Origin: Gaiellaceae bacterium
Lineage (GTDB): Bacteria > Actinomycetota > Thermoleophilia > Gaiellales > Gaiellaceae
Direction: 5' to 3'
Assembly: GCA_021323315.1 (NCBI GenBank)
Contig: JAJTCQ010000013.1
Coordinates: 1-33,645 of the forward strand
DNA: 33,645 nucleotides
Position 1 is the first letter of the stretch. Each line of letters starts with the position of its first letter. The notes beneath the pieces were generated by a model, which did no database searches, was not told the origin of the DNA, and was given only the letters and a program-made list of their open reading frames with translations. Of the stretch, positions 15,905-23,792 are shown piece by piece. The position numbers and the translations under genes were made by a program.

Positions 15905-18429
15905 GTCGCGGCCCCTTCGAGCGTCCAGCCGACGCGGCGGAACAGCCCCTTGCCGACCTCGACGCAGAGGAAGGGCACGAGCGAGAGCACGGCGACGATC
16001 CCGAGCTTCTCGGCGCCGAGCGCGACCGTCTCGAGCGACTCGTTCAGTGCCGGGACGTACAGCGTGACGAGCACCAACGCAGCGGAGAGGACGACGCTCC
16101 CGATCAGGTACATGTTGCGCGGAGCCTCCCAGGCGGCGCGGATCGGCGAACGTAGTGAGAAGACGAGCGCGAGCTCGGCGAACGCGACCGTCGCGAAGGC
16201 CATCGTCCGGGCCTCCTCGTCACTGCCGGAGCGGCCGACGAGGAACGCGGCGAGCGCAGCGAAGCCAACGAGGATGCCGACCGCAGCCAGCGCGCCCCAC
16301 GCACGCGCCGGGAACAGCCGATCTCCCCGCTCCGGCGGACGACGCATCGTGTCGGGCGCGGCGGGATCACGGGTGAGCGCGATCGCGGGCAGCCCGTCGG
16401 TGAGGATGTTGACGAGGAGGACCTGCACGACGGTCATCGGCACGCCGAGCCCGGCGAGGACGGCGATCGCGAAGAGCGCGACCTCACCCAGGTTCGCGGA
16501 GAGCAGGAACGCGACGAACTTCCGTATGTTGTCGGCGATCGCGCGGCCCTCCCGGATCGCCGCGACGATGGTTGCGAAGTCGTCGTCCGTGAGGACGAGG
16601 TCGGCCGCCTCGCGCGCCACCTCGGTTCCGGACCGCCCCATGGCCACGCCGACGTCGGCGCGCCGGAGGGCGGGCGCGTCGTTGACTCCGTCTCCCGTGA
16701 CGGCGACCACTTCCTGCTCGGCCTGCAACGACTCGACGAGCCGCAGCTTCTCCGCAGGGGTGACGCGTGCGTGAATCGCCTGCTCGGGCAAGCCGAGGGC
16801 GCGACCGATCGCCGTGGCAGTGACGATGTGATCTCCGGTCACCATCTCCACCCGCAGACCCGCAGAGCGGGCCTCGGCGACCGCAGGGCCCGCGGTTGCC
16901 CGCAGCGGATCATGAAGTGCCACGAGCCCGACGAGGCGGAGGTCCTGCTCGAGCTCGTCATCGTCGGGGAGCGGGAGGTCGCGGGGCAGACGGCGCTCGG
17001 CGACAGCGAGAACCTTCAGCCCCCGCGAAGCCCAGCCGTCCGCGACGTCCTCCAGCACCCGAACGGCCTCTGGCGAGACATCGGAGCGCTCAAGGACAAG
17101 CTCGGGTGCACCCTTCACGCATACGCGCGTCTCGCTCTCTTCCCTGTAGACGAGGCTCATCAGCTTGCGCGCCGAATCGAACGGCAGCTCGCGTACGAGC
17201 TCTCGCTCCTCGAGGAGCGACGTCGGGGTGAGCCCGCGCTCGTACGCGGCGAGCGCCAGGGCCGCGTCTACCGGATCGCCGATGGCGCGCGGCGCTTCCT
17301 CCTCGTCGCGGACGCGCGCGGCGGAGGCCAGAGTCGCCACTCGGATCAGGTCGTCCTCGTCTCGTCCGGGTGCCGGCCAGGCTTCGGCAAGGCGAAGACG
17401 GTTCTCGGTGAGCGTGCCCGTCTTGTCCGACGCGATCACGGTGGCGCTCCCCAGCGTCTCGACGGCTGTGAGCCGACGGGCGATGGCGCCTCGCGACGCC
17501 ATCTCCCTCGCTCCGAGCGCAAGTGCGATGGTCACGGTCGCCGCGAGGCCCTCCGGCACCGCCGCAACGGCGACAGACACGCCGACCAGGAACGCCTCCT
17601 CGAGCGAGGATCCGCGCGCGAGCATCGCTCCGCCCAGGGCGAGGGTCACGACGACGCCGAACGCCACCATCAGACGCGTCAAGGCGCCCACCCGCCGCTG
17701 CAGCGGCGTCGGAGGTGGCTTTGCCGCCTCGGTCAGGCCTGCGATCTCCCCGAGCTCCGTCGCGGGACCGGTCGACGTGACGATCGCGCGCCCTCGTCCA
17801 CGGGTCACGGCCGAGCCTGCGTAGACCATCGAGGCGCGGTCGGCGAGCGGTGACGCAGCAGGGACGGCTTCGACCGCCTTGTCGACCGGCACGGACTCGC
17901 CCGTCAGGGTCGACTCGTCCACTGCGATGCCCGCAGCGGCGACGAGACGTCCGTCCGCCGGCACCCACTCACCCTCGCGAACCACGACGAGATCGCCCGG
18001 GACGACCTCATCCACCGCGACTTCGCGCTCCCGCCCCGAGCGGACGACCGTGGCGCGACGCTCGAGCACGTCGCGGAGCGCGAGAATTGCTCCTTCGGCC
18101 TTCGCCTCCTGACCGAAGCCGAGGGCCGCGTTCAGCAGCACGATCGAGGCGATCGCGACCGCCTCGATCTGCTCGCCGATCAGCGCCGAGACGAGAGCGG
18201 CGACGATGAGGAGAAGCACGAGCGGGTCGGTGAACTGCCGCAGAGCGATCGCCGCATACGCGGGGCGGTGCGCGCGCGGGAGCCGGTTCGGCCCGACCAG
18301 CTCCAGACGAGCTGCCGCGGTCGGCTCGTCCAGCCCACGATCGAGGTCGACATCGAGCGCCAGCGCGACCTGCTCGGACGCGAGCGCGTGCGCCCCCTCG
18401 ACCCCCCGTGAGCTCGGTCGATCGCTCAG
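15901..18429 (-). CDS. P2-type cation (Ca2+-like) ATPase with CTG start
   Basis: With the CTG start at 18429 the protein has 842 residues, the normal length. The first 70 residues then form a proper cation-ATPase N-terminal domain (ALDVDLDRGLDEPTAAARLE, VGPNRLP, LRQFTDPLVLLL). Further motifs: VPEGLAATVTIALALG in helix 4, phosphorylated Asp in DKTGTLTEN near residue 335, TGDGVNDAPALRRADVGVAMG, and VNILTDGLPAIAL in helix 6, all as in SERCA/PMA-type calcium pumps. The first in-frame ATG/GTG/TTG is GTG 18219, which would cut off the N-terminal domain. The CTG is 1 bp after the stop of a small membrane protein gene. Mycobacterial CtpF, a DosR-regulon P-type ATPase, is a functional parallel. Confidence 0.85.
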   Translation of the reverse strand: MSDRPSSRGVEGAHALASEQVALALDVDLDRGLDEPTAAARLELVGPNRLPRAHRPAYAAIALRQFTDPLVLLLIVAALVSALIGEQIEAVAIASIVLLNAALGFGQEAKAEGAILALRDVLERRATVVRSGREREVAVDEVVPGDLVVVREGEWVPADGRLVAAAGIAVDESTLTGESVPVDKAVEAVPAASPLADRASMVYAGSAVTRGRGRAIVTSTGPATELGEIAGLTEAAKPPPTPLQRRVGALTRLMVAFGVVVTLALGGAMLARGSSLEEAFLVGVSVAVAAVPEGLAATVTIALALGAREMASRGAIARRLTAVETLGSATVIASDKTGTLTENRLRLAEAWPAPGRDEDDLIRVATLASAARVRDEEEAPRAIGDPVDAALALAAYERGLTPTSLLEERELVRELPFDSARKLMSLVYREESETRVCVKGAPELVLERSDVSPEAVRVLEDVADGWASRGLKVLAVAERRLPRDLPLPDDDELEQDLRLVGLVALHDPLRATAGPAVAEARSAGLRVEMVTGDHIVTATAIGRALGLPEQAIHARVTPAEKLRLVESLQAEQEVVAVTGDGVNDAPALRRADVGVAMGRSGTEVAREAADLVLTDDDFATIVAAIREGRAIADNIRKFVAFLLSANLGEVALFAIAVLAGLGVPMTVVQVLLVNILTDGLPAIALTRDPAAPDTMRRPPERGDRLFPARAWGALAAVGILVGFAALAAFLVGRSGSDEEARTMAFATVAFAELALVFSLRSPIRAAWEAPRNMYLIGSVVLSAALVLVTLYVPALNESLETVALGAEKLGIVAVLSLVPFLCVEVGKGLFRRVGWTLEGAAT

Positions 18430-18430
18430 C

Positions 18431-18601
18431 TCATTCGCCTCGTGACGTTCGCCCGAGCTGTGGCGCGTGCTGCCTGCTCAGGTCGAGGGCGATCGCCAGG
18501 ATCAACGTTCCCGTCCACCAGTTCACCGGATCGAACGTGAGCGACTCGTTGTCGCCCACGAGGGTCGAGATCAGCCAGATGATGAACCAGATCAATGTCA
18601 A
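18431..18601 (-). CDS. 56-residue two-helix membrane protein (TTG start)
   Basis: A short gene: TTG at 18601, preceded by AGGAGG at 7 bp spacing, and TGA at 18431-18433. The product has two hydrophobic segments (MTLIWFIIWLISTLVG and a later WWTGTLILAIALDL) and a basic tail ending QLGRTSRGE. The Trp/Phe-rich first helix and the NESLTFDPVNWWTG turn resemble small integral membrane proteins; I do not recognise a named family. Its stop lies 1 bp before the CTG proposed to start the P-type ATPase, so translation could be coupled. It is the first gene after site J and may be a regulatory subunit of the pump (inference). Confidence 0.68.
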   Translation of the reverse strand: MTLIWFIIWLISTLVGDNESLTFDPVNWWTGTLILAIALDLSRQHAPQLGRTSRGE

Positions 18602-18628
18602 GGACGTGCCTCCTCTCGTAACGGTCCG

Positions 18629-18692
18629 AGCCTATGGAGCCGCGCCTCCGTTTGCCTCCGGGGGCCTGCGCAATCGCATTGCGGGAAAGCCG
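18629..18692 (-). promoter_or_regulatory. Shared-architecture promoter, site J (small membrane protein-ATPase-VIT operon)
   Basis: Minus strand variant core CGGCTTTCCCGC at 18692-18681; a perfect TANNNT -10 (TAGGCT, 18634-18629) begins after exactly 46 bp. CGGAGG stands at the CCGATG position. A leader of about 20 nt with AGGAGG precedes the TTG start. Confidence 0.62.
18669..18683. repeat. Short palindrome between divergent promoters
   Basis: CGCAAT-CGC-ATTGCG, perfect 6-bp arms. It lies between the divergent ATPase operon and alcohol dehydrogenase gene and touches the end of site J, so it could be a separate operator. Short enough to arise by chance. Confidence 0.3.
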
Positions 18693-18751
18693 CGCTCGGA
18701 TCAGTAGCGAAGACGATGGCGCGCCGGCAATTCGTGGGCACGCTCGGATCA
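18693..18751 (+). repeat. Direct repeat in the alcohol dehydrogenase promoter
   Basis: The 11-mer CGCTCGGATCA occurs at 18693-18703 and again at 18741-18751, starts 48 bp apart, the second copy 22 bp before the ATG. Could be a paired regulator site for the dehydrogenase gene. Confidence 0.35.
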
Positions 18752-18773
18752 ACCGAAACGAAAGGAGCTCGCG

Positions 18774-19874
18774 ATGAAGGCGCTCGTCTATCACGGGCCG
18801 GGCGAGAGACGCTGGGAAAGCGTCCCCGATCCGGCGATCGCGGACCCGACCGACATCGTGGTTCGCATCGATGCCTCGACCATCTGCGGGACCGACCTGC
18901 ACATCCTCAAGGGGGACGTGCCCGAGGTCGCGCCGGGGACGATCCTCGGCCACGAGGCCGTCGGCACCGTCGTCGCCCGAGGCGACGCGGTCACGACGCT
19001 CGCGGAGGGCGATCGTGTCCTCGTCTCCTGCATCACGGCGTGCGGGCGCTGCCGCTTCTGCAAGGAGGGCCACTACGGTCTCTGCATGGGCGGGGGCGGC
19101 TGGATCTTCGGCCACGTGATCGACGGGCTCCAGGCCGAGTACGCCCGTGTGCCGTTCGCCGACACATCCGTCTACAAAGTCCCGGCAGGCCTGTCGGACG
19201 AGCAGGTGCTCTTCCTCGCCGACATCTTGCCCACGGCCTACGAGGTCGGAGTCCTGAACGGACGCGTGGAGCCGGGCGACACGGTCGTGGTCGTCGGCGC
19301 CGGCCCGATCGGGCTCGCGACGATCATGACCGCGAAGCTCCACACTCCGGGCAAGATCGTCGCCGTCGACCTCGCCGACTCGCGTCTCGCGAAGGCTCTC
19401 GACTTCGGCGCCGACATCGTCGTGAACAACGGCTCCGAGGACGCCGTGGCTCGCGTCATGGAGCTCACGGACGGGCTCGGCGCGGACGTCGCGATCGAAG
19501 CGGTCGGCGTGCCAGAAACGTTCGAGCTCTGCGCCGAGCTGATTCGGCCGGGCGGACGCGTCGCGAACGTCGGTGTGCACGGCCATCCGGCGACGCTTCA
19601 CCTCGAAAAGCTCTGGATCCGCGACGTGCTGATCACGACAGGCCTCGTCGACACGTTCACGACGCCGAAGCTGTTGCGGCTGATCGCGGGAGGCCGACTC
19701 GATCCCACCGTCTTCGCGACGCACCGCTTCGCCCTCGGCGAGACCATGGAGGCGTACGACGTGTTCGCGGCGGCCTCGGAGACGGACGCGCTGAAGGTCG
19801 TCCTCGAGGGCAGCAAGCACCTGCAGCTGGTCGAGGCCGACGGCGAGCCCGCCGTCGCGGCGACCGCGAGGTGA
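18774..19874 (+). CDS. Zinc-dependent alcohol dehydrogenase
   Basis: A 366-residue medium-chain dehydrogenase/reductase. The catalytic zinc ligands are visible: Cys38 in STICGTD and His60 in LGHEAVG. The structural zinc lobe has four cysteines in CGRCRFCKEGHYGLC near residues 91-105. The NAD(P) fold carries VVVGAGPIGLATIM near residue 177 followed by VDLADSRLAKALDFGAD. Length and lobes match class III-like and secondary alcohol dehydrogenases. A strong AAAGGAG ribosome site precedes ATG 18774. Set between the cation pump operon and an ADP-forming acyl-CoA synthetase, it may remove excess reductant as alcohol under low oxygen (inference). It probably ends at the inverted repeat at 19912. Confidence 0.93.
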   Translation: MKALVYHGPGERRWESVPDPAIADPTDIVVRIDASTICGTDLHILKGDVPEVAPGTILGHEAVGTVVARGDAVTTLAEGDRVLVSCITACGRCRFCKEGHYGLCMGGGGWIFGHVIDGLQAEYARVPFADTSVYKVPAGLSDEQVLFLADILPTAYEVGVLNGRVEPGDTVVVVGAGPIGLATIMTAKLHTPGKIVAVDLADSRLAKALDFGADIVVNNGSEDAVARVMELTDGLGADVAIEAVGVPETFELCAELIRPGGRVANVGVHGHPATLHLEKLWIRDVLITTGLVDTFTTPKLLRLIAGGRLDPTVFATHRFALGETMEAYDVFAAASETDALKVVLEGSKHLQLVEADGEPAVAATAR

Positions 19875-19911
19875 CGAGAGGGTGGTCGCGCAGAGCCGGC
19901 GCGAGATGTTG

Positions 19912-19955
19912 GATGCCACGAGATCGCGCGACCGGATGCGCGAGATCGTGGCATC
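19912..19955 (+). terminator. Long imperfect inverted repeat after alcohol dehydrogenase gene
   Basis: GATGCCACGAGATCGCGC, an 8-bp loop, then GCGCGAGATCGTGGCATC: 18-bp arms with two mismatches near the middle. It starts 37 bp after the dehydrogenase stop and ends 8 bp before a -10-like TAAGCT of the next gene. No T tract. It may be a terminator, or an operator just upstream of the synthetase promoter. Confidence 0.55.
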
Positions 19956-19962
19956 GACCATC

Positions 19963-19968
19963 TAAGCT
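19963..19968 (+). promoter_or_regulatory. Candidate -10 box for the GNAT/acyl-CoA synthetase gene
   Basis: TAAGCT, a TANNNT hexamer 15 bp before the GTG start at 19984, with no Shine-Dalgarno between, giving a predicted very short leader. The shared 12-bp element is not found at the expected distance. Confidence 0.35.
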
Positions 19969-19983
19969 CGACCCGCGAGTCGA

Positions 19984-22650
19984 GTGACATCCACCACTCC
20001 AGCGACCGACGTCGTCGACGTCATCCTCCGAGACGGAAGCACGCTTCGGCTGCGTCCGCCTGCACCGGCTGACCGGGACGCCCTTATTCGGTTCTTCGGA
20101 GAGCTCTCCGAGCGGAGCCTCTATCTCCGCTTCCATGGACGCCCGACGATCGACGAACGCCTCGTCGACCCGGTTCTGGATCCGGACTGGGCCGAGCGGG
20201 GCGCGCTGATCGGATCGGTGGTCGACTCGGGTGAGGATCGCGTGGTGGCGCTGGCCAACTACGTCCGTCTGCGTGACCCGTCCACCGCCGAAGTGGCCTT
20301 CGCCGTCGCGGATGCCTACCAGGCTCGCGGAATCGGAACGCGCCTCGTCGAGCAGCTCGCCGCCAGGGCAGCGAGCCACGGGATCGAGCGCTTCGTGGGC
20401 GAGGTAATGGCGGACAACTCCGCGATGATCGGCGTGTTCGAGCGCGTCGGCTTCGAGGTGGCGAGGACACTCTCCGGCGGCGAGGTGGAGATGACGTTTC
20501 CGATCGCCGCGACGTCCGAGTACGCGTCTCAGGTCGAGGCGCGAGACCATACGGCTGTCGTCGCTTCGCTCCGCCCGTTCTTCGAGCCACGCTCGGTCGC
20601 GGTGCTCGGGGCATCATCCCGCCGAGGAACCATCGGAGGCGAGCTCTTCCGCAACATCATCGAGGGCGAGTTCACGGGCGCCGCCTACCCGGTCAACCGC
20701 AACGGCGAGCCCGTCGCCGGCGTACGCGCGTACAGCACCGTCGCAGACGTTCCCGACCCCGTCGATCTCGCCGTCGTCTGTGTCCCCGCGGCCGCCGTTC
20801 TCGAGGCGGTGGGGTCCACGCTCGACGCGGGCGTTCGGGCAGTGTGTGTCATCTCCGCCGGGTTTGCCGAGGTCGGATCCGAGGGCGAGGAGCGGCAGCG
20901 CTCGTTGCTCGCTTCCGTTCGCGCACACGGAGCGCGACTTCTCGGGCCCAACTGTCTCGGCATCTCGTCCGCGGCCGTGCGGCTCAACGCGACGTTCGCG
21001 TCCCGGGCAGCGCCACGTGGCAACATCGGGTTCTCGTCGCAGAGCGGCGCGCTCGGGCTCGCCGTGCTCGAGGCCACCGAGTCGCGCGGCCTGGGCCTCT
21101 CGGCGTTCGTCTCGATCGGGAACAAGGCGGACGTGTCCTCGAACGACCTGCTCGAGTGGTGGGAAGATGATCCGGCGACCGAGGTCGTGTTGCTCTACCT
21201 CGAGTCGTTCGGAAACCCACGACGGTTCGGGACGCTCGCTCGCCGGGTCGCCAGGTCGAAGCCGATCCTCGCCGTCAAGAGCGGAACCACGGGCTCAGGT
21301 GCGCGAGCAGCGAGCTCACACACGGCGGCGCTCGCCGGCTCCGAGGCGGCAGTCGACGCGCTCTTCCATCAGGCGGGCGTCATCCGGGCGAGCTCCCTCG
21401 AAGAGCTGATCGACGTGGCCACGCTGCTCTCGACCCAGCCGATGCCCCGAGGCCGGCGAGTCGCCGTGCTGACCAATGCCGGTGGGCTCGGGATCCTGTG
21501 CGCAGATGCCTGCGAAGCCGCCGGTCTCGAGCTGCCCCAGCCGAGCGAGGAGACGGTTCGAGCGCTGGCCCCGCTGCTGCCTGGCGAAGCCAGCCTGGCC
21601 AACCCGGTCGACATGCTCGGCTCGGCATCCGACAAGTCGTACGAAGACGCCCTCCCGCTCCTGCTCGCCGACCCGGCCGTTGACGCGGTGATCGCTCTCT
21701 TCGTCCCGGCCGTGAGCGCGACCGCGGTAGCAGTCGCCACCGCGATTGCACGCGCTAGCGTGGGGGCCGACGGAGACAAGCCCGTGCTCGCGGTGGTGAT
21801 GAGCGCCGAAGGAATTCCGGCTCCGCTTCGGACTGCGAAGGCCGTGGCCGCCTTTTCCTTCCCGGAGTCTGCGGCGCGAGCGCTCGGCCGCGTCGCCGAG
21901 CGGGCCGACTGGCTCCGTCGTCCACTCGGGTCTGTCCCGGAGATCGATCACATCGACACGGACGCCGCCCTCGCGGTCGTGGAGCGTGTCGCCTCCGACA
22001 CGAACGGACGCTGGCTCGACCCCGCGGAGACGCGCGAGTTGTTGCTGGCCTACGGCATCCCGCTCGTTCCGGAAGCGCTCGCGAGGACCGCAGCGGAGGC
22101 AGTGGCAGCCGCTGCGGCACTGGGGTGTCCGGTCGTGGTCAAGACGGCTGCGCCCGGAGCGCACAAGACCGAGTCCGGTGGCATCGCGCTCGACCTGAAG
22201 GACGAGGAGGCGATTCGGCGCGCCGTCGACCGCATCGGAACCCCGGTGATCGTCCAGCCGATGGTCTCCGACGGAACGGAGCTCCTCGCAGGTCTCGTTC
22301 AGGATCCCGTGTTCGGACCTCTCGTCGCCTTCGGTCCTGGCGGTGTTCTCGCCGAGCTCATCGGCCAGGCCTCGTTCCGAATCGCACCACTTACGGACGT
22401 CGACGCGGAGGAGCTCGTCTCGGACGGAAAGGCGGGGGTCCTCGTACGCGGGTTCCGCGGCGCAGCCGCAGCCGACGGTGAGGCACTCGTCGACCTCGTG
22501 CACCGGCTCGCGCGGCTCGGGCTCGACCTTCCTGCGGTCGCCGAGCTCGACCTCAATCCGGTCCTCGCGCTTCCCGATCGCTGTGTCGTCGTCGACGCCC
22601 GCGTCCGGGTCGCGCACATGCACGCCCAGGTTCCCACGAAGACCTGGTAG
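19984..22650 (+). CDS. GNAT acetyltransferase fused to ADP-forming acyl-CoA synthetase
   Basis: An 888-residue fusion. Residues about 15-165 are a GNAT domain (LRPPAPADRDALIRFFGELSE; acetyl-CoA loop in YQARGIGTRLVEQL). Residues about 195-650 are the CoA-binding and ligase domains of NDP-forming synthetases (SVAVLGASSRRGTIGGELF, GFSSQSGALGLAVLE), with the phospho-histidine motif ASSHTAALAG near residue 445. Residues about 660-885 are an ATP-grasp domain (VVVKTAAPGAHKTESGGIAL; ELDLNPVLAL at the end). Such fusions act as lysine acetyltransferases (Pat type) or acetate/ATP-producing synthetases. The histidine retained here favours a working synthetase, so it could recover ATP from acetyl-CoA made by the upstream oxidoreductase. 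GTG 19984 gives a full GNAT domain. Confidence 0.9.
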   Translation: MTSTTPATDVVDVILRDGSTLRLRPPAPADRDALIRFFGELSERSLYLRFHGRPTIDERLVDPVLDPDWAERGALIGSVVDSGEDRVVALANYVRLRDPSTAEVAFAVADAYQARGIGTRLVEQLAARAASHGIERFVGEVMADNSAMIGVFERVGFEVARTLSGGEVEMTFPIAATSEYASQVEARDHTAVVASLRPFFEPRSVAVLGASSRRGTIGGELFRNIIEGEFTGAAYPVNRNGEPVAGVRAYSTVADVPDPVDLAVVCVPAAAVLEAVGSTLDAGVRAVCVISAGFAEVGSEGEERQRSLLASVRAHGARLLGPNCLGISSAAVRLNATFASRAAPRGNIGFSSQSGALGLAVLEATESRGLGLSAFVSIGNKADVSSNDLLEWWEDDPATEVVLLYLESFGNPRRFGTLARRVARSKPILAVKSGTTGSGARAASSHTAALAGSEAAVDALFHQAGVIRASSLEELIDVATLLSTQPMPRGRRVAVLTNAGGLGILCADACEAAGLELPQPSEETVRALAPLLPGEASLANPVDMLGSASDKSYEDALPLLLADPAVDAVIALFVPAVSATAVAVATAIARASVGADGDKPVLAVVMSAEGIPAPLRTAKAVAAFSFPESAARALGRVAERADWLRRPLGSVPEIDHIDTDAALAVVERVASDTNGRWLDPAETRELLLAYGIPLVPEALARTAAEAVAAAAALGCPVVVKTAAPGAHKTESGGIALDLKDEEAIRRAVDRIGTPVIVQPMVSDGTELLAGLVQDPVFGPLVAFGPGGVLAELIGQASFRIAPLTDVDAEELVSDGKAGVLVRGFRGAAAADGEALVDLVHRLARLGLDLPAVAELDLNPVLALPDRCVVVDARVRVAHMHAQVPTKTW

Positions 22651-23013
22651 CCCGACACGTAGAAGCGTCGCGGCCGACGACGGCCTGGATTCTTGGCAAT
22701 CCCTCCGACGTGATCGTGAAGACGGCCGACAGGCAGGGTGCCGCATGATCGTCGTTCGCACGAACGGGCCGGGTTCATCTCACGGATCGTCGGGTTGAGC
22801 GTCGGCGAGATGGTGCAGCGCGGACTGCGACGTCCTGATCGTCCACTGACTCATGCTCGCGTGCGTCACCGCCGTCACACGCTCCGTACTTCCCCGCAGC
22901 TGCCGCGCGGCTCGACTGCAGCGGTTCCGCGCGCAAGTGCCGATGGCGATGACACCGACCGAACCGAGACTGCGGAGGTCAATCAAGGCAGTGCTCACCC
23001 GGGAGGTGGAGCG
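22651..23013. other. 363-bp non-coding interval before the membrane protein gene
   Basis: I see no convincing gene: the readable frames lack ribosome sites and domain features. It holds a short hairpin right after the synthetase (GGCCG-ACGA-CGGCC, 22672-22685) that may end transcription, a palindrome GTTCGCACGAAC at 22754-22765, and a copy of the shared element (site D) near its right end. The long leader may carry regulation of the next gene. Confidence 0.5.
22886..22897 (+). promoter_or_regulatory. Shared 12-bp element, site D (membrane protein at 23014)
   Basis: GTACTTCCCCGC in the flank GCTCC, a full consensus match, facing the gene 116 bp downstream. No A/T-anchored -10 stands 45-47 bp after it; CCGATG occurs 42 bp after it (22940-22945) instead of 20. 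The element is convincing but the promoter geometry is not. Confidence 0.5.
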
Positions 23014-23619
23014 ATGAAGGGCAAGAAGATTTGGGAGATCGGCGGATTTTTGGCCGGAGCGATCTTGATCCTCTTCGGTGCCGTAGCGATCTACATGGGC
23101 GTCGACGGGCGGAACACGGTCCGCGACAGCCTGAAGGACGAGCAGGTCTTCTTCAGCACGGCTGAGGACGAGGACGCGGCCACCGACAAGTACGCGTCCG
23201 AGTGGTACGGCGAGCAGGTCACCACCGGCGACCAGGCCCGGACGTTCGCGAAGATCATGCGCGAGCACCAGCTCGAGCGCACCGATGGTCTGACCTACGC
23301 GCAGATGGGACGTTTCATCGCCGCGGACGACCCCGAGAGCGCGGCGGGGACGAGCGACGAGGAAGCAGCGTTGAAAGACGAGGAAGGTAATCCGATCGCG
23401 AATCCCGCTCGCCAGAGCTGGGTGACGGCTGTCGCGATCACGACGGCGCTCAACACGAGCTACATGGCCGAGCAGCTCTCGATCTTCGGCATGGTCGTCG
23501 GAGTGGCGCTGCTGCTGACCGGGGTTGGGCTCGTCATCCTCGCGTTCGCGGTGTTCGGCAGGGAGCCGGAGGCCGCGGCGCAGAGGGCGCCGATCACGAC
23601 CCGACCGGCGACGAGCTGA
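23014..23619 (+). CDS. Membrane protein with two helices flanking an extracytoplasmic domain, unknown function
   Basis: A 201-residue protein I do not recognise. Start ATG 23014 has a strong GGGAGGTGG ribosome site. The N-terminus MKGKKIWEIGG leads into a first membrane helix (FLAGAILILFGAVAIYMGV, about residues 12-30). An acidic segment of about 110 residues follows (EQVFFSTAEDEDAATDKYASE, TFAKIMREHQLERTDGLTYAQMGRF), rich in Asp and Glu, then a second helix (about 155-182: IFGMVVGVALLLTGVGLVILAFAVF) and a short cytoplasmic tail. Both helices suggest the charged domain lies outside the membrane. It is bordered by a strong terminator downstream and by site D upstream, so it probably belongs to the stress set. 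Confidence 0.75.
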   Translation: MKGKKIWEIGGFLAGAILILFGAVAIYMGVDGRNTVRDSLKDEQVFFSTAEDEDAATDKYASEWYGEQVTTGDQARTFAKIMREHQLERTDGLTYAQMGRFIAADDPESAAGTSDEEAALKDEEGNPIANPARQSWVTAVAITTALNTSYMAEQLSIFGMVVGVALLLTGVGLVILAFAVFGREPEAAAQRAPITTRPATS

Positions 23620-23670
23620 TCCAGGGAACGGGAGGCCCCGGATCGACAGTTGCTCCGACCTCCCGGAGCA

Positions 23671-23699
23671 CGAGAAGGGCGGCGCTGCCGCCCTTCTCG
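23671..23699 (+). terminator. Strong hairpin terminator after the membrane protein gene
   Basis: Perfect 13-bp arms CGAGAAGGGCGGC and GCCGCCCTTCTCG with a 3-base loop, 52 bp after the stop codon and 7 bp before site E. No T tract. Confidence 0.8.
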
Positions 23700-23705
23700 C
23701 TATCC

Positions 23706-23769
23706 GTACTTGCCCGCACCGTCGATCGGCGGCGCACCGGATACCCAGCGCTCCTGCGAGAGCGAGAGT
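23706..23769 (+). promoter_or_regulatory. Shared-architecture promoter, site E (CBS-BON gene)
   Basis: Core GTACTTGCCCGC at 23706-23717 in the flank ATCC, CGGATA at 23738-23743 (the CCGATG position), and -10 candidate GAGAGT at 23764-23769, 46 bp after the core. A leader of about 18 nt with AGGAGGAGG precedes ATG 23793. Confidence 0.68.
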
Positions 23770-23792
23770 GGAAGAGACGAAAGGAGGAGGAT

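Noticed and set aside
18704-18715. ATCAGTAG-containing match before the alcohol dehydrogenase gene, at the usual 58-bp distance.
   Set aside because: Only the left half matches, and the gene has a strong ribosome site that would not fit the start point implied by that distance.
22754-22765. GTTCGCACGAAC palindrome as a LexA box.
   Set aside because: The actinobacterial SOS box is GAAC-N4-GTTC; this has the halves reversed, and no DNA-repair gene is near.
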